Shown: positions 20,403-30,651, counted from the first letter of the stretch. The stretch: 64,000 nt of DNA from JACRDG01 sp963760985 (GCA_963760985.1 CAVXFM010000015.1:1240001-1304000), one strand, 5' to 3'. A program made the numbers and translations. Notes: generated by a model from the letters alone, not told the origin.

Positions 20403-21502
20403 TTACTTGCGCATGGGCATGACGAGATTGAAATAATTCTTCGGCGGTTCCGGGGTCACGATGATAGGCTCTCCTTCTTCGTGAAACTCGAACATCACCG
20501 TTTCACTGTCCACTGCTGCCAAGGATTCCATCAAATACGAGACGTTGACGATCAACGAGAATTCCTCACCTTCGTACTCGATCTCGATCACGTCCTTTGC
20601 AGTTCCCAGATCCGGATGAATCGCGGTGATTTCCATCTGGCCCGCACGGACTACGAGAGTGACGCCTCTGTTACGATCGGAGGTGAAAATCGCTACCCGT
20701 CTCAATGTCTGAATGAAGCAGCCGCGGTCGGTCTTCATTTTCTTTTCGCTGGGCTGGGGTATCACCGTGCGATAATCCGGATAATCCCCTTCAGTCAACC
20801 GCACAGTCATCATGAAGCGATCTGTGGAGATGACCATGTTTCTTGGGATCGAACCCGAGAGCTATTTCCTCTTTGACATTCTCCAACATGCGTTTCAATT
20901 CCAAGAGACTTCTTTTCGGCACCACCACTTTCTTGACTGGGAGCAACATTCCCAGGTCCTCATCGATCATCGCGAGACGATGACCATCGGTGGCCACCAA
21001 TTTGATTTTTTCCTCTGCTTGCTCAAAGAGCACTGCGTTGAGATTGAATCTCGATTCATCGTTGGAAGACGCAAACAGAGTCTTGTCCACCATGTACAAG
21101 AGTCTTATCCGCGTGAATTTGAGCCTTTTCCACTTCGTCAAAACTGGCCCAAGCCGGATAATCCGACGCGTCCATACCAGCCAAATCAAATACGCTGTTT
21201 CCTGCGGAAATCTTGATGCGGCCATTTTCCGCGAGCAGGATATTCATCTTTCCGGAAGGCAGTTCTTTCACGATTTCCAGGAGCTTCTTTCCGGGAACCG
21301 CTATGTTTCCGGGTTCTTGCATCTCGTACTCACAACTCATGCGTAAGCCCACGGCCAGATCAGTCGCGGTGAGCACCAAATGTTCTTCCTGAGCCTCCAT
21401 GAGCAAATGGGACAGGATCGGTAAAGATGACTTTCTCTCGGTGATGGGTACTGCCTTGGAGAGTCCATCCAGAAAGACCTCTTTTTCTATGACGAAAATC
21501 AT
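20403..21502 (-). CDS. dnaN: DNA polymerase III sliding clamp (two frame breaks)
   Basis: Beta clamp, about 366 aa when joined. N-terminal MIFVIEKEVFLDGLSKAVPITERKS..., middle KLVATDGHRLAMIDEDL, C-terminal MESLAAVDSETVMFEF ending NYFNLVMPMRK, the M-x-M-R/P terminus typical of the clamp. Frame breaks near 21090 and 20825 divide the three domains into different frames. The gene is essential, so the breaks are almost certainly sequence errors. ATG 21502 has AAAGGGA upstream. Candidate origin lies immediately upstream. Confidence 0.93.
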
Positions 21503-21724
21503 GAAAAATCCCTTTCTTCTTTCTTTAATTATAATAAATTAAAGAAATAGAAGCATTAGAAGGTCCTGTGAATTGGTGAAAAACTTCCTGAAAATCGCTC
21601 TGCGAGCACAGAAGGCCTGTGGATAGATCCGGCATGAATCCGCGGTAGAATGGGGAAAGACCCGCGTGGTCCGCGTTATTCACGATCGATACACAGGCTA
21701 TCCACAACCATCCTTCAGACCTAT
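21503..21724. other. Candidate replication origin (oriC) between dnaN and dnaA
   Basis: 222 bp. Two CTATCCACA sites (21618-21626 minus, 21698-21706 plus) differ from the consensus DnaA box TTATCCACA by one base, and TTATTCACG (21676-21684) matches TTATNCACA in 8 of 9. An A/T-only palindromic stretch at about 21527-21550 (TTTAATTATAATAAATTAAA) could be the unwinding element. The neighbourhood dnaA, dnaN, gyrB, parAB, rsmG is the classical origin region. Boxes upstream of dnaA were not seen. Confidence 0.6.
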
Positions 21725-23076
21725 TCACTCCCGAATATCCTTTCTCAGAGCTTCGACGGTATTTCTCAAAGAGTGGTTCTGTTCCAGCAGTTTTTCAATC
21801 TTCTTGGCAGCATAAATGACCGTGGAATGGTCCTTGCCGCCAAAAGCCTCACCTATGACCGGATAAGACAACTCGGTCAGTTCCCGGGCAAGATACATGC
21901 CTACCTGGCGAGGCAGAAGAGTACAACTTATGCTTCTTCTTGGACTTGATGTCAGCCGGTTTGACGTGGAACGCTTTGGATACATGAGCGATAATGTCAT
22001 CGATCGTGATGTTTTTTGTCTGACGGTGAATGATGTCACGTAACGCAATCTCAGCCAATTCCTTGGTCAGAGGTATGCTCTGGAGCGTGCTCATGGCGAT
22101 GACGCGCACCAGATAGCCTACCAGTTCCCGCACATTGGATTTAATATGTTCTGCCAGGAAGTGACGCGACCTCGTCAGAAAGCTCAAGACCGTCTTCGGA
22201 AGCCTTCTTTTTCAAAATGGCCATTCTGGTCTCCAAATCGGGGACTCCCATATCCGCAATAAGACCCCAACTGAAGCGCGATCTGAGCCTGTGTTCCATT
22301 TCGGAGATTTCATTGGGGCTTCTATCCGAAGTGATCACGATCTGTTTTCTATTTTCATAGATAGTATTGAACGTGTGAAAAAATTCCTCCTGGGTTCGCT
22401 CCTTTCCCGCGATGAACTGGATGTCGTCAATGAGGAGGAGATCCACGTTCCTATATTTATTGCGAAACTCAGGCATCTTGTCGTAGCGGATCGAATTGAT
22501 CATCTCATTGGTGAATTCCTCAGAAGTGGCAAAGGAGACCTTCTTTGACTTGTCCTTTGACAACACTCCATAGCCGATGGAACTCATGAGATGAGTCTTG
22601 CCCAATCCAACCCCCCCATAAATAAACAGGGGGTTGTAGCTGCCGGCAAGATTTTCCGTCACAGAAAGGGCCGCTGCATGGGCAAACTGATTACATCCAC
22701 CTACGACAAAGCTCTTGAACGTATAACGGGGATTGAGGTTTCGTTTCAGCGCAAACTCGTCGGTAATGCTCATCGCCGCGATCAATTGCGATTCAGACGG
22801 TTTCTCCCGCTCATCGGGAATGTCAGGACTGTCTGATTCTTCTCGGGACTGAAAAACAATTTCAGGGATGGTCCCGGTCACCAGCTTAATGGATTCATGA
22901 AGCGTTTTTAGGTAATTATCCTTTATCCACACAATGAAGAACGTGTTGGGGACCGAAAGAGTCACTTTGCTTTCAGATACGTTTTCGCACACAATGCGCT
23001 CCAACCAGGTGGCCATGACATGACTGCTCAGCCTGGTCCGAAGCACCTCCATACATCGATTCCACGTGTTGTCCAT
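21725..23076 (-). CDS. dnaA: Chromosomal replication initiator DnaA (two frame breaks)
   Basis: AAA+ initiator, about 450 aa when joined. Domain I starts MDNTWNRCMEVLRTRLSSHV; Walker A in IYGGVGLGKTHLM; Walker B in LLLIDDIQFIAGK; sensor regions follow; domain IV has GEAFGGKDHSTVIYA, the DnaA signature. Breaks near 22170 (before HFLAEHIKSNVRELVG) and near 21935 (before LPRQVGMYLARELT). Because DnaA is essential I treat these as errors. ATG 23076 gives the usual family start; no strong ribosome site is seen. Confidence 0.93.
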
Positions 23077-23143
23077 GCTTTTAAAAAAGACCAATATTTT
23101 TAGTATTATAACATTGCAAGGCTAACACGCGGAGCGGCTGATT

Positions 23144-24046
23144 TCAAGAGAAATCTTCAGAATACCCCATGAGCTCCAAGAGGCGCTCCAACTCCTCTTG
23201 GGAATGAAAATGGATCTCGAATTTACCGGAGCCGTCGGATTTTTGACGCACTGCCACTTTAGTAGCCAAATGTCGGGACAGGCCCATTTCCAATGCAGAC
23301 GGACCTTGCTCTTTCTGAAGGGCTTCCGTTTCGTGAGCCTGGAGCTTTTTCTTGAAATTCTGGACTATTTTTTCCAGTTCCCTCACTGAAAGGCGGCGGC
23401 GCACTACCCTTTGGGAGAGATTCAACTGAGTAGGTACATGATCCAGGCCAAGAAGGGTCCTCGCATGCCCCATAGAAAGGCGATCTTCGCGCACGTACTG
23501 CTTGACCGGATCCGGAAGCTTCAAGAGTCGGAGATGATTCGTGATATTTGTCCTATCCTTGCCGATTCTCTTGGCTAATTCCTCGTGAGTGTACGAGAAT
23601 TTCTCTACCAGAATATCGTACGCTTCGGCAGTATCCAGAGGGTTCAGGTTTTCTCGTTGGAGATTCTCGATGAGCGCTATTTCGAGAGATTCCGCATCGG
23701 ACAGTTCTCGTAGCATGGCGGGGATCTTGGTGAAGCCTGCCATGGCCGCGGCTCGCCACCGTCGCTCACCTGCGACAATTTCGTACTTTCCTTCCGAGGA
23801 AGCTCTCACAATCAATGGCTGAATGACGCCCATCTCTTTTATGGACCGGCTCAAATCCGCGAGAGAATCTTCCGCGAACATCCTTCGAGGCTGGTACGGA
23901 TTGGGAATGAGTGAATCAATCGGCATATACTTGATATGGTCCCGTTCCGAAGGCCGAACCTCAACAGGTTCCTCAAGGGGAAGGAGCGCATTAAGCCCTT
24001 GTCCCAGCGCAGTACGTTTCTTGCCCGTCTCCGTTGGCTTCAGCAT
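23144..24046 (-). CDS. parB: Chromosome-partitioning protein ParB
   Basis: CTPase and parS-binding clamp, 300 aa. Starts with the ParA-interacting segment (KKRTALGQGLNALLP), then the ParB N-domain (IPNPYQPRRMF, VAGERRWRAAAMAGF, ENLQRENLNPLDTAEAY), the HTH (KRIGKDRTNITNHLRLLKL) and a C-terminal dimerisation helix. ATG 24046 is preceded by AAGGAGATTATGG, and its codons lie inside the 3' end of parA. No parS-like palindrome was recognised in the window. Confidence 0.94.
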   Translation of the reverse strand: MLKPTETGKKRTALGQGLNALLPLEEPVEVRPSERDHIKYMPIDSLIPNPYQPRRMFAEDSLADLSRSIKEMGVIQPLIVRASSEGKYEIVAGERRWRAAAMAGFTKIPAMLRELSDAESLEIALIENLQRENLNPLDTAEAYDILVEKFSYTHEELAKRIGKDRTNITNHLRLLKLPDPVKQYVREDRLSMGHARTLLGLDHVPTQLNLSQRVVRRRLSVRELEKIVQNFKKKLQAHETEALQKEQGPSALEMGLSRHLATKVAVRQKSDGSGKFEIHFHSQEELERLLELMGYSEDFS

Positions 24047-24807
24047 CCATAATCTCCTTGGACAAATCCAGATAGCTTGTCGCTCCGCGCGAAGTAATGT
24101 CATAAAGCACGACAGGTTTTCCGAAGCTCGGACATTCCGAGAGTTTGACGTTTCTTGGTATCATGGTAGAGAATACCTGAGAAGTAAGGTTTCTGTCTCA
24201 CGTCCTGGGCCACCTGGTGACTGAGGTTATTTCTCGGATCAAACATGGTGAGCAGAAAACCCTCTATCCGCAAGGACTGATTGAATACCGAACGCACCCT
24301 GCGAATAGTTTGCAGCAGATTTCCTACACCTTCCAGAGCGTAATACTCACACTGGATAGGCACCAACACGGAATGCGACGCGACAAGTGCGTTGAGCGTC
24401 AAGAAGCCCAAAGACGGTGGACAATCTATCAGCACGTAATCATATTCTCCTGTGATTCCACGCAAGGCTGTGAGGAGCAGCCTCTCGCGGAAATCGAGAG
24501 ATACCAATTCCACCTCAGCGCCGATAAGATCCTGAGAAGACGGCAACACGTGCAGATACTCCAAGGCCGTGTCTTTGACCACGTTTCCGTAGGTTTCCTT
24601 GGCCAATAATACATCGTACACGGACTTCTCGCCAGGCGTCACACGAATTCCCAGACCGCTCGAGGCATTGGCCTGAGGGTCAAAATCGATCAGCAATGTC
24701 CGCCTCTCGGCAAGTGCCATGCAAGACGCGAGATTCACGGCCGTGGTGGTTTTCCCTACGCCCCCTTTTTGGTTACATACGCAGATTACGCGTCCCATGG
24801 TTTTCAA
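23991..24807 (-). CDS. parA: Chromosome-partitioning ATPase ParA/Soj (one frame break)
   Basis: Deviant Walker A ATPase working with ParB in segregation. NQKGGVGKTTTAVNLA, LLIDFDPQANASSGLG, YVLIDCPPSLGFLTLNAL and CEYYALEGVGNLLQT are all present. The frame breaks near 24178; in the other frame the conserved end SFGKPVVLYDITSRGATSYLDLSKEI follows and the stop falls at 23991, overlapping parB by 56 bp. About 272 aa joined. Confidence 0.92.
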
Positions 24808-25126
24808 CCCACAACATCTTGTAGTATAAGAGCCCGGCTGACCCTCATATCACAAATCATGTCCCAAACCAAATACTAATTATGAAAAAGCAGGAAAATA
24901 CCTGGTGCGGAGCAACCACGTGTCGGCAAAACATCCCTCTTACTGGATCCCCGGAGACCCCCAAAGAATCGTTGCGTGCAGTACAGGATATGAGTCACTA
25001 TGGGCCCCATAAACGAAGTCACGCATCAAAGTCCCAGGAAAGCGTCCCACGCGAGCACATCTTTCCGAAACCGTTACTCACACCACTCAGCGCACGTACG
25101 CAAAACGTATATCTTGCTGCAATCAA
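24808..25126. other. Gap between parA and rsmG
   Basis: About 320 bp. No gene, DnaA box, parS or terminator recognised. A+T-rich sequence near 24865-24900 probably belongs to the parA promoter. Confidence 0.4.
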
Positions 25127-25788
25127 TCATAATTTCTTGTACAGCACGACTCTACGGAACCTAGTTGAGAAAGGCAGAGTCCCTTCCCAGCTATTCTCAA
25201 GCTGGAAGTGCTCCAGCTCAAAGGGCTCGTCAAGAGAGAGTGGCCCTGTCATGCGTGCCAGATGCCCGCCCGGCCGGAGAAGAACATGAAGGCTGTCCAT
25301 CAGCCCTGCGTCCGACAAGAACGCTCTGGACACAATGACGTCACATGACACCGCGTCCGGTTCTCGCAGCAACGGGCCAAGGGCCATGTGAAGGAAACGA
25401 ACTCGCGATAAGGCCAATTCTCTGATCACATATTTCAGGAAAACAATCTTCGCGGGGTTACGATCCAACAACATCAAGTCCAACCCGTCCATCACACTTC
25501 CCAGTACCACACCGGGAAAACCGGCACCGGTGCCTATATCAAGTACGCGTGCGAGGAACCGAGACAAGGCAATACCTTGAGGACAGTCAAGGAGTCCAAA
25601 AAATGAGGTACCGCCATCTCCCGGGCATCAGTCACCGCGGTCAGGTTGACCCGGGAATTCCAGTTCTGCACCAGTTGCAGGTGTCGCAACATTCGGTGCA
25701 CCGCGTCATAAGTCAGCGAAATTCCTAACTGCTGACTCCCGAGACAGATGATCTCACGCTGATCATTTGGAGCGCTGAGTAACGTCAT
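25127..25788 (-). CDS. rsmG: 16S rRNA (guanine(527)-N7)-methyltransferase RsmG (one frame break)
   Basis: SAM-dependent methylation of G527 of 16S rRNA (older name GidB). N-terminal helices (LQLVQNWNSRVNLTAVTDAREMAVPHFLDS), motif I VLDIGTGAGFPGVVLG, and a DVIVSRAF motif. The frame breaks near 25560, just ahead of motif I. About 220 aa when joined. The start lies inside the end of cutA, so the two are probably co-transcribed; linkage to parAB near the origin is common. Confidence 0.9.
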
Positions 25789-26089
25789 CGATCCATTTTA
25801 AGTAACTTTCCAGACCTTTCTCGATATTCCATGAGATTATCTCCGGTACTTCGTAAGGATGAAGCTCTTTCACCGCGGTCTTGAGTTGGTCGAAAAGCGC
25901 CCCCCTGGTCTTCATGATCATTAAAACTTCAGTATCATCACATATTTGACCTTTCCACGAATAAATAGATCGTATTTTCGGGACGATATTGACGCACGCG
26001 ACCAACTTTTTCTCCACAAGAACCTTAGCTATTTGAGCCGCCTTTTCGAGATCGTCAATGGTAACAAGACATATGGTGTAGGAACCCAT
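25763..26089 (-). CDS. cutA: Divalent-cation tolerance protein CutA
   Basis: Small trimeric CutA1 protein, 108 aa, implicated in copper and other cation tolerance. Family motifs: LVEKKLVACVNIVPKIRSIYSWKGQI and ELHPYEVPEIISWNIEKG, then YLKWI near the end. ATG 26089 has GGAG five bases upstream; GTG 26095 is an alternative. It overlaps rsmG by 26 bp. Confidence 0.92.
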   Translation of the reverse strand: MGSYTICLVTIDDLEKAAQIAKVLVEKKLVACVNIVPKIRSIYSWKGQICDDTEVLMIMKTRGALFDQLKTAVKELHPYEVPEIISWNIEKGLESYLKWIDDVTQRSK

Positions 26090-26356
26090 ATTCACTCCAT
26101 ATTGTGCTTTTTAGTTGACAAGCCACAACAGCTTGTATATGCTCCCCCTGGTTATGGGGCGATGAGTCCCTTGTGCGTGGGGCTCCGGGATTGTATCCTT
26201 TTAGGCCCCGGACGTTCAAGCCAAAAAACGAGAGGGCTGCGTTACGGACCGGCATTGCCCGTTTCATACAACTCTTCAGCAATTGGGCTTTGAACCCGTT
26301 ATCAAATTCTGGGCTTCTCTGCTATTTTTATATGACTAGGGGAAGGGAGCTGGGAA

Positions 26357-26860
26357 ATGTTCAAGGTCGGAGACGTCGTCGTTTATCCGATTCACGGAGT
26401 CGCGCGAGTAACGGAGATAAAAGAAGAAAGAATAGGAAATTCTGACCAGCTCTGCTACATTTTGGAGACTGAAATTAAGACGGTCAACGATAGACCCGTG
26501 ATAAAACTACCAGTGGACAAGGTTGAATCCAACCGCGTGCGAAAGATTGTAGATGAGTCTCAAGTTCCTGAAGTGATAGAGATTTTGAAGAATAGGAGCA
26601 TGAAGACCGACTCACAGACCTGGAACAAGAGACATCGCGAGTATCAAGAAAAAATGCGCAGTGGAAGCATATTCCAAGCTGCCGAAGTGTACAGAGATTT
26701 GAGTTTACTCAAAGAAACCAAAGATCTTTCCCATGGGGAACGCCGACTATTTGATCAAGCCAGAAATCTTCTTATCAAAGAGTTATCCATCGCGAAGAGG
26801 ACGGATGAGCAAGAGATAGAACGCACGATTGCGAAAATCTTCACAGAGACGAAGTCTTAA
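26357..26860 (+). CDS. carD: CarD/CdnL-type transcription factor
   Basis: RNA-polymerase-binding regulator that stabilises open promoter complexes, often at rRNA promoters. 167 aa. The N-terminal Tudor-like RNAP-interaction domain is complete (MFKVGDVVVYPIHGVARV, then IKLPVDKVES), followed by a helical DNA-binding C-terminal domain (FDQARNLLIKELSIAK). Strong site GGAAGGGAGCTGGGAA before the ATG. The PIN/TRAM gene follows 78 bp downstream, a pairing common in bacteria where ispD/ispF come next; those genes are absent here. Confidence 0.9.
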   Translation: MFKVGDVVVYPIHGVARVTEIKEERIGNSDQLCYILETEIKTVNDRPVIKLPVDKVESNRVRKIVDESQVPEVIEILKNRSMKTDSQTWNKRHREYQEKMRSGSIFQAAEVYRDLSLLKETKDLSHGERRLFDQARNLLIKELSIAKRTDEQEIERTIAKIFTETKS

Positions 26861-26938
26861 AAGTCCTCCTGGCGAAGGGAACGCCCGCTTCTATTTCATC
26901 TTTATCCTTATCTTTTCTGCCGAAAGGATCGGCACAAC

Positions 26939-27922
26939 ATGTCGGGCAAAATCTTCTCCGCTCTCCTTATAGCTATCATAGGCGGTTTAGGGAGCCTTGT
27001 CGGATATGAGAAGCTCCAAGATCAGTGGGGCTTACTCGGGGGAGCGGTCATTGGCATCGCGCTCGCTCTCGTGACCATGTACGTGGTGGCTCAGTGGCTG
27101 AAGGCGGACATAGAAAAGATTGTAGGGGGGGCCGTAGGTCTTGTTCTGGGTGCGGTGCTAGGCCTCATGACCGGCTGGCCCGTATCACACATGGTTCAAG
27201 TGCCGGATATCTCCTCTACTCTGTATGGGATGTTGGTAATAGTTTTCGCGCTGGTGGGCTTGCAACTGGGATCCACGCGACTCTCTGAACTGGGAAAGAA
27301 ACTCGACAAGGACTCGGGCGAAGGCCGTCGCATTATAGGCATCCTGGACACTTCGGTCATTATCGATGGCCGCATCTCGGATGTCTGTGAGACGGGATTT
27401 CTGAGTGGAGAACTCATTATCCCCGAATTCGTGCTCAAGGAACTCCAAGCAATTGCGGATTCCTCGGAAGCCCTGAAACGAACGCGTGGTCGTAGGGGGT
27501 TGGATATATTACACAAAATTCAGAAACAGGCATACGTAAGCGTGGTGATCAGTGACACCGATTACCCGGCGGTCAAAGAAGTGGACCTGAAGCTTCTCAA
27601 CCTCGCAAGAGAGAAGGGTTGTCCGATTCTGACCAATGATTTCAATCTGAACAAAGTCGCGGAAGTCCATTCCATTCAAGTTCTGAACATGAATCAATTA
27701 GCCAATGCACTCAAGCCGGTGGTTCTTCCCGGAGAGACGATCAAAGTGCAGGTAATCAAGGAAGGTAAAGAACACGGTCAGGGGGTTGCATACCTGGACG
27801 ACGGCACCATGGTGGTCATAGATGCAGGCAGGCATCATATGGGGAGAACCGTGGACGTGACAGTGACGAGTGTACTTCAAACCACTGCGGGTAGGATGAT
27901 TTTTGGAACGGTCAAGAACTGA
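26939..27922 (+). CDS. Membrane-anchored PIN/TRAM-domain protein (YacL family)
   Basis: 327 aa. The N-terminal 115 residues hold about four hydrophobic segments; the central PIN domain has the acidic nuclease residues in ILDTSVIIDGRISDV, ELIIPEFVLKELQ and ILTNDFNLNKVA; the C-terminus is a TRAM domain (GETIKVQVIKEGKEHGQGVAYLDDG). The fold predicts an RNase tethered to the membrane; no substrate is established. AAGGATCGG precedes the ATG. Confidence 0.88.
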   Translation: MSGKIFSALLIAIIGGLGSLVGYEKLQDQWGLLGGAVIGIALALVTMYVVAQWLKADIEKIVGGAVGLVLGAVLGLMTGWPVSHMVQVPDISSTLYGMLVIVFALVGLQLGSTRLSELGKKLDKDSGEGRRIIGILDTSVIIDGRISDVCETGFLSGELIIPEFVLKELQAIADSSEALKRTRGRRGLDILHKIQKQAYVSVVISDTDYPAVKEVDLKLLNLAREKGCPILTNDFNLNKVAEVHSIQVLNMNQLANALKPVVLPGETIKVQVIKEGKEHGQGVAYLDDGTMVVIDAGRHHMGRTVDVTVTSVLQTTAGRMIFGTVKN

Positions 27923-28040
27923 CCGAGGAATTTCGCGGCGCGTACGTTTTCTTCTTCAGCGCTGCCGCAGGACTCGCACAAAAGCCACTCTCTTCGATAA
28001 TTCGGATCTTAGGGCCGGTGTCAAACTTTTCACACCACGC

Positions 28041-28544
28041 TCAGGACCCAGGCACCTCAGACACTTCCAATGGAGGGTGCCTTTTGCCCAAACCCTTTGA
28101 TCTCAACAACTGCAACCTCTTTTTCACGGCTTCCTTGTTCCGATCCTTCAACAGCTGAGCGATCTCGCGGTTGCTCATGGAAAGAGTCAACACCACCAGG
28201 TCCTCCCTCAATGTCCACGCCTTAGGTGAGGTGTTCCTCTTGAGCGTCATCAAGATCTTTAACTCCTTGGCAGTGAACTGACGCAGGAGGGAATGACTTT
28301 CTTTAATCTGATCCAGACGTCTTCGAAGACTTCCGTCTCCTGAGGACGACGAAACGAAGAAATTCTCTTCTGGTTCAAACTCTGTTGACGGCTCGGCCTC
28401 TAACCAGTTTTCGAATTCCTTACCCTCCGTCCACCATTGTTCTTCCAAACTCCTACCAGCCGAGTCACCCTTGACCTTGCTGACCCTTCGATCCTTACTC
28501 GCCACAGCGACCCCTGTTCCTACTTCTTTATCGTGATCTGTCAT
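28041..28544 (-). CDS. Hypothetical protein with C-terminal HTH-like segment
   Basis: 167 aa, hydrophilic. The acidic N-terminal half has low complexity (TEFEPEENFFVSSSSGDGS). The C-terminal half (LRQFTAKELKILMTLKRNT... LTLSMSNREIAQLLKDRNKEAVKKRLQLLRSKGL) resembles a helix-turn-helix of the kind that scans for regulated genes. No family recognised. Weak ribosome site. Codon use and length make it plausible as a gene. Confidence 0.55.
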   Translation of the reverse strand: MTDHDKEVGTGVAVASKDRRVSKVKGDSAGRSLEEQWWTEGKEFENWLEAEPSTEFEPEENFFVSSSSGDGSLRRRLDQIKESHSLLRQFTAKELKILMTLKRNTSPKAWTLREDLVVLTLSMSNREIAQLLKDRNKEAVKKRLQLLRSKGLGKRHPPLEVSEVPGS

Positions 28545-28677
28545 GAGGATAAACTGTGCGCCTCAAGAAGAGCATGGCCATAGCATAGACTCATGGCTTT
28601 CGATTGTTCAGCCACTACGCAAGGGCCTATCTTTGGTGGCAATCCATCTTTGGTACCACTGATTACGGACCGACGAC

Positions 28678-29256
28678 TTACCACCAGCGTGGACCGAAAA
28701 GCCTTGACGAATGCGACCGCGGTGGTTGCTCCGTCGAACGTGTCTCATACACAGGCGCGCGGCGGAGGGAACTCGCTTCCAAGTGCGCCATTACCGGGAC
28801 GCCCGTCACAGGCGGCGGCGCTGCCGCGGTACGCACCGCGGGGCGTTTCACCTGCTTTCTCGGCCGGTACACCGGTCGAGCAGCGGTAACCGGCAGAGGA
28901 GTCGGGGCCACGCTTTGAGGGTTTCGGTTATCCGAACTCGTCACGGTAACCTGATAATCGTCAGGGTTGCCCGGCTGATGCCACTGTCCCTCGTACGTTC
29001 CCGGCGCTTGCGGCTGCTGGTAACGGGCTGCAGGCTGTCGCTGCGCCGTCATCTGAGCACCCTGATTCGGAGAACCAGGGGACTGTGCCTGTGGTTGCGC
29101 ATAGACCCCGGACATGCCGTATTGCTGAGGAAAATAGCTCGCTCCTTCTGCCCAGAAGGAGGAACCACCGCATCACCCAGCTCCCGCAATACAAGGAATC
29201 GCGAGCACCATCACAAGCGAGACAACACAAACCGCAAGAGGTCGTCTTGAGATCAT
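28678..29256 (-). CDS. Pro/Gln-rich secreted protein with in-frame UGA (selenoprotein candidate)
   Basis: Start at 29256 gives a clear signal peptide (MISRRPLAVCVVSLVMVLAI, ending IAGAG). Codon 28 is TGA (29173-29175); the same frame then continues CGGSSFWAEGASYFPQQYGM through a Pro/Gln/Ala-rich body to 28678. The UGA is the first residue or so of the mature protein and is followed by Cys. A perfect 8-bp stem with a GGGC loop begins 11 nt after UGA (29142-29161), the right place and shape for a bacterial SECIS. Alternatives: a TGG or GGA codon changed by mutation or read error. Function unknown. Confidence 0.5.
29142..29161 (-). promoter_or_regulatory. SECIS-like hairpin downstream of UGA
   Basis: RNA reads CUCCUUCU-GGGC-AGAAGGAG: 8 perfect pairs, 4-nt loop starting with G, apex about 19 nt after the UGA at 29173-29175. 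Bacterial SECIS elements sit at about this distance with G early in the loop. Confidence 0.45.
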
Positions 29257-29397
29257 ATTCACCCCTAATAGTCGCCTGCCGAGATTCTTGAGCACAAATT
29301 TTACCCTCTGAAGAAGAAAATGTCATTCTTTTTTTGAGATATGGCTCGAAAAACCCCATGAGAAGCCACTATCAAGGGACAATTTGTGCGGAAAACC

Positions 29398-30651
29398 CTA
29401 TTCGGATGCCCCATCACCTGTTTTGATCCGGAAGAATTTTCGCTTTCCCACTTGTACCACCTGTTCTTTACCAGTGACCCGAATTTCTTGAGCCGGGTCT
29501 GAAACCTTGTTTCCGTCAACTTTCATGGCTCCCTGACTTACCAGTCTTCTGGCTTCAGAGGATGAAACACCGGACAGCTTGGCGACCAGCTCATACGCGA
29601 CGGCTGTTTCCTGCTCCCACACCCTGAGTGGAATTTCCTCAGGCGTTTCTTTGCGCTGGACCACTCGTTCGAAATGCTCCTCGCCTTGAGCTGCAGCGGA
29701 GGCACTATGATATTCGGTCACAATACTACGAGCCAGTGCTTTCTTTATCTGCATAGGATGCATAGGATCGTTGAGTTCTTGGTGATTCTCTACCATGTCG
29801 AGCGCCGTAGCATACTTCTTCACCACATCCTGATCCACATCGGTGAGCAAAGTGAAATACTTCACAATAAGATTGTCTTGAATCGACATGGTCTTGCCAA
29901 ACATGTCTTCAGGCGTATCCTCAACCGCAATGTAGTTCCGTTCCGTCTTGCTCATTTTTTTCGACCCATCCAGGCCTTCGATGAGCGGAGTCATGATCAC
30001 GATCTGCGCAGGCTGAGCAAACTGCAATTGAAGATCGCGGCCGGCAAGGAGGTTGAATTTCTGATCCGTGCCGCCCAGTTCCACATCACACTTGAGCGCC
30101 ACAGAGTCATAGCCTTGCATCAGCGGATAGAGGAATTCCGTGATGGTGATAGGGCTGCCTTCCCGGTAACGCTTCTCAAAGTCGTTTCGTTCAAGCATGC
30201 GAGCGACGGTAGACCGGTACGCCAGGTCCAGCGCATCCGCGAAAGACATGTTGTCGAACCACTCACCATTGCTCCGCAATTCGGTTTTTTCCTGATCGAG
30301 GATTTTAAATACCTGATCCCTAAAGTATTTTGCATTTTCCCAGACTTGTTCTTTGGTCAGCCTGATTCTCGCTTCATTCCGTTCCGTGGGGTCCCCGATA
30401 CGGGCAGTAAAATCGCCCACCAGAAAAATGGCGGTGTGCCCCATGTCTTGAAAATGCTTGAGCTTGCGGATCGTAACCATGTGCCCGAGGTGTATGTCGG
30501 ACGCGGTCGGATCCACCCCAAGCTTTATCCGGAGTGGCACGGAATTTTTGTGGCTCCAGAGGAGGCGTTCTCGCATCTCTTGTTCGTGGATGATCTCTTC
30601 CACGCCTCGCATGATATGTGTCATCTGGGTGTCGATATCGGGAAACACCAT
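29398..30651 (-). CDS. tyrS: Tyrosyl-tRNA synthetase
   Basis: Class I aminoacyl-tRNA synthetase, 417 aa. HIGH-type motif in TASDIHLGHMVTIRKL, tyrosine/tRNA region GGTDQKFNLLAGRDLQ, KMSKS-type KKMSKTERN, and a C-terminal S4 RNA-binding domain (SSSEARRLVSQGAMKVDGNKV). Belongs to the TyrRS group with 'TDQ' and long catalytic domain (TyrZ-like). ATG 30651 has AAAGG upstream. No T-box or leader signature was found. Confidence 0.94.
   Translation of the reverse strand: MVFPDIDTQMTHIMRGVEEIIHEQEMRERLLWSHKNSVPLRIKLGVDPTASDIHLGHMVTIRKLKHFQDMGHTAIFLVGDFTARIGDPTERNEARIRLTKEQVWENAKYFRDQVFKILDQEKTELRSNGEWFDNMSFADALDLAYRSTVARMLERNDFEKRYREGSPITITEFLYPLMQGYDSVALKCDVELGGTDQKFNLLAGRDLQLQFAQPAQIVIMTPLIEGLDGSKKMSKTERNYIAVEDTPEDMFGKTMSIQDNLIVKYFTLLTDVDQDVVKKYATALDMVENHQELNDPMHPMQIKKALARSIVTEYHSASAAAQGEEHFERVVQRKETPEEIPLRVWEQETAVAYELVAKLSGVSSSEARRLVSQGAMKVDGNKVSDPAQEIRVTGKEQVVQVGKRKFFRIKTGDGASE

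Noticed and set aside
19448..20422. Long plus-strand open frame opposite gyrB
   Set aside because: Shadow of the strongly conserved gyrB coding strand; the same holds for long frames opposite tyrS, acyl-CoA dehydrogenase and the sigma54 activator.
21725..23076. dnaA as a pseudogene because of two frame breaks
   Set aside because: DnaA is essential and all domains are conserved across the breaks; one-base repair restores the family sequence. Many other essential genes here show the same pattern.
23991..25126. parS site near parAB
   Set aside because: No TGTTTCACGTGAAACA-like palindrome found in this part or elsewhere in the window.
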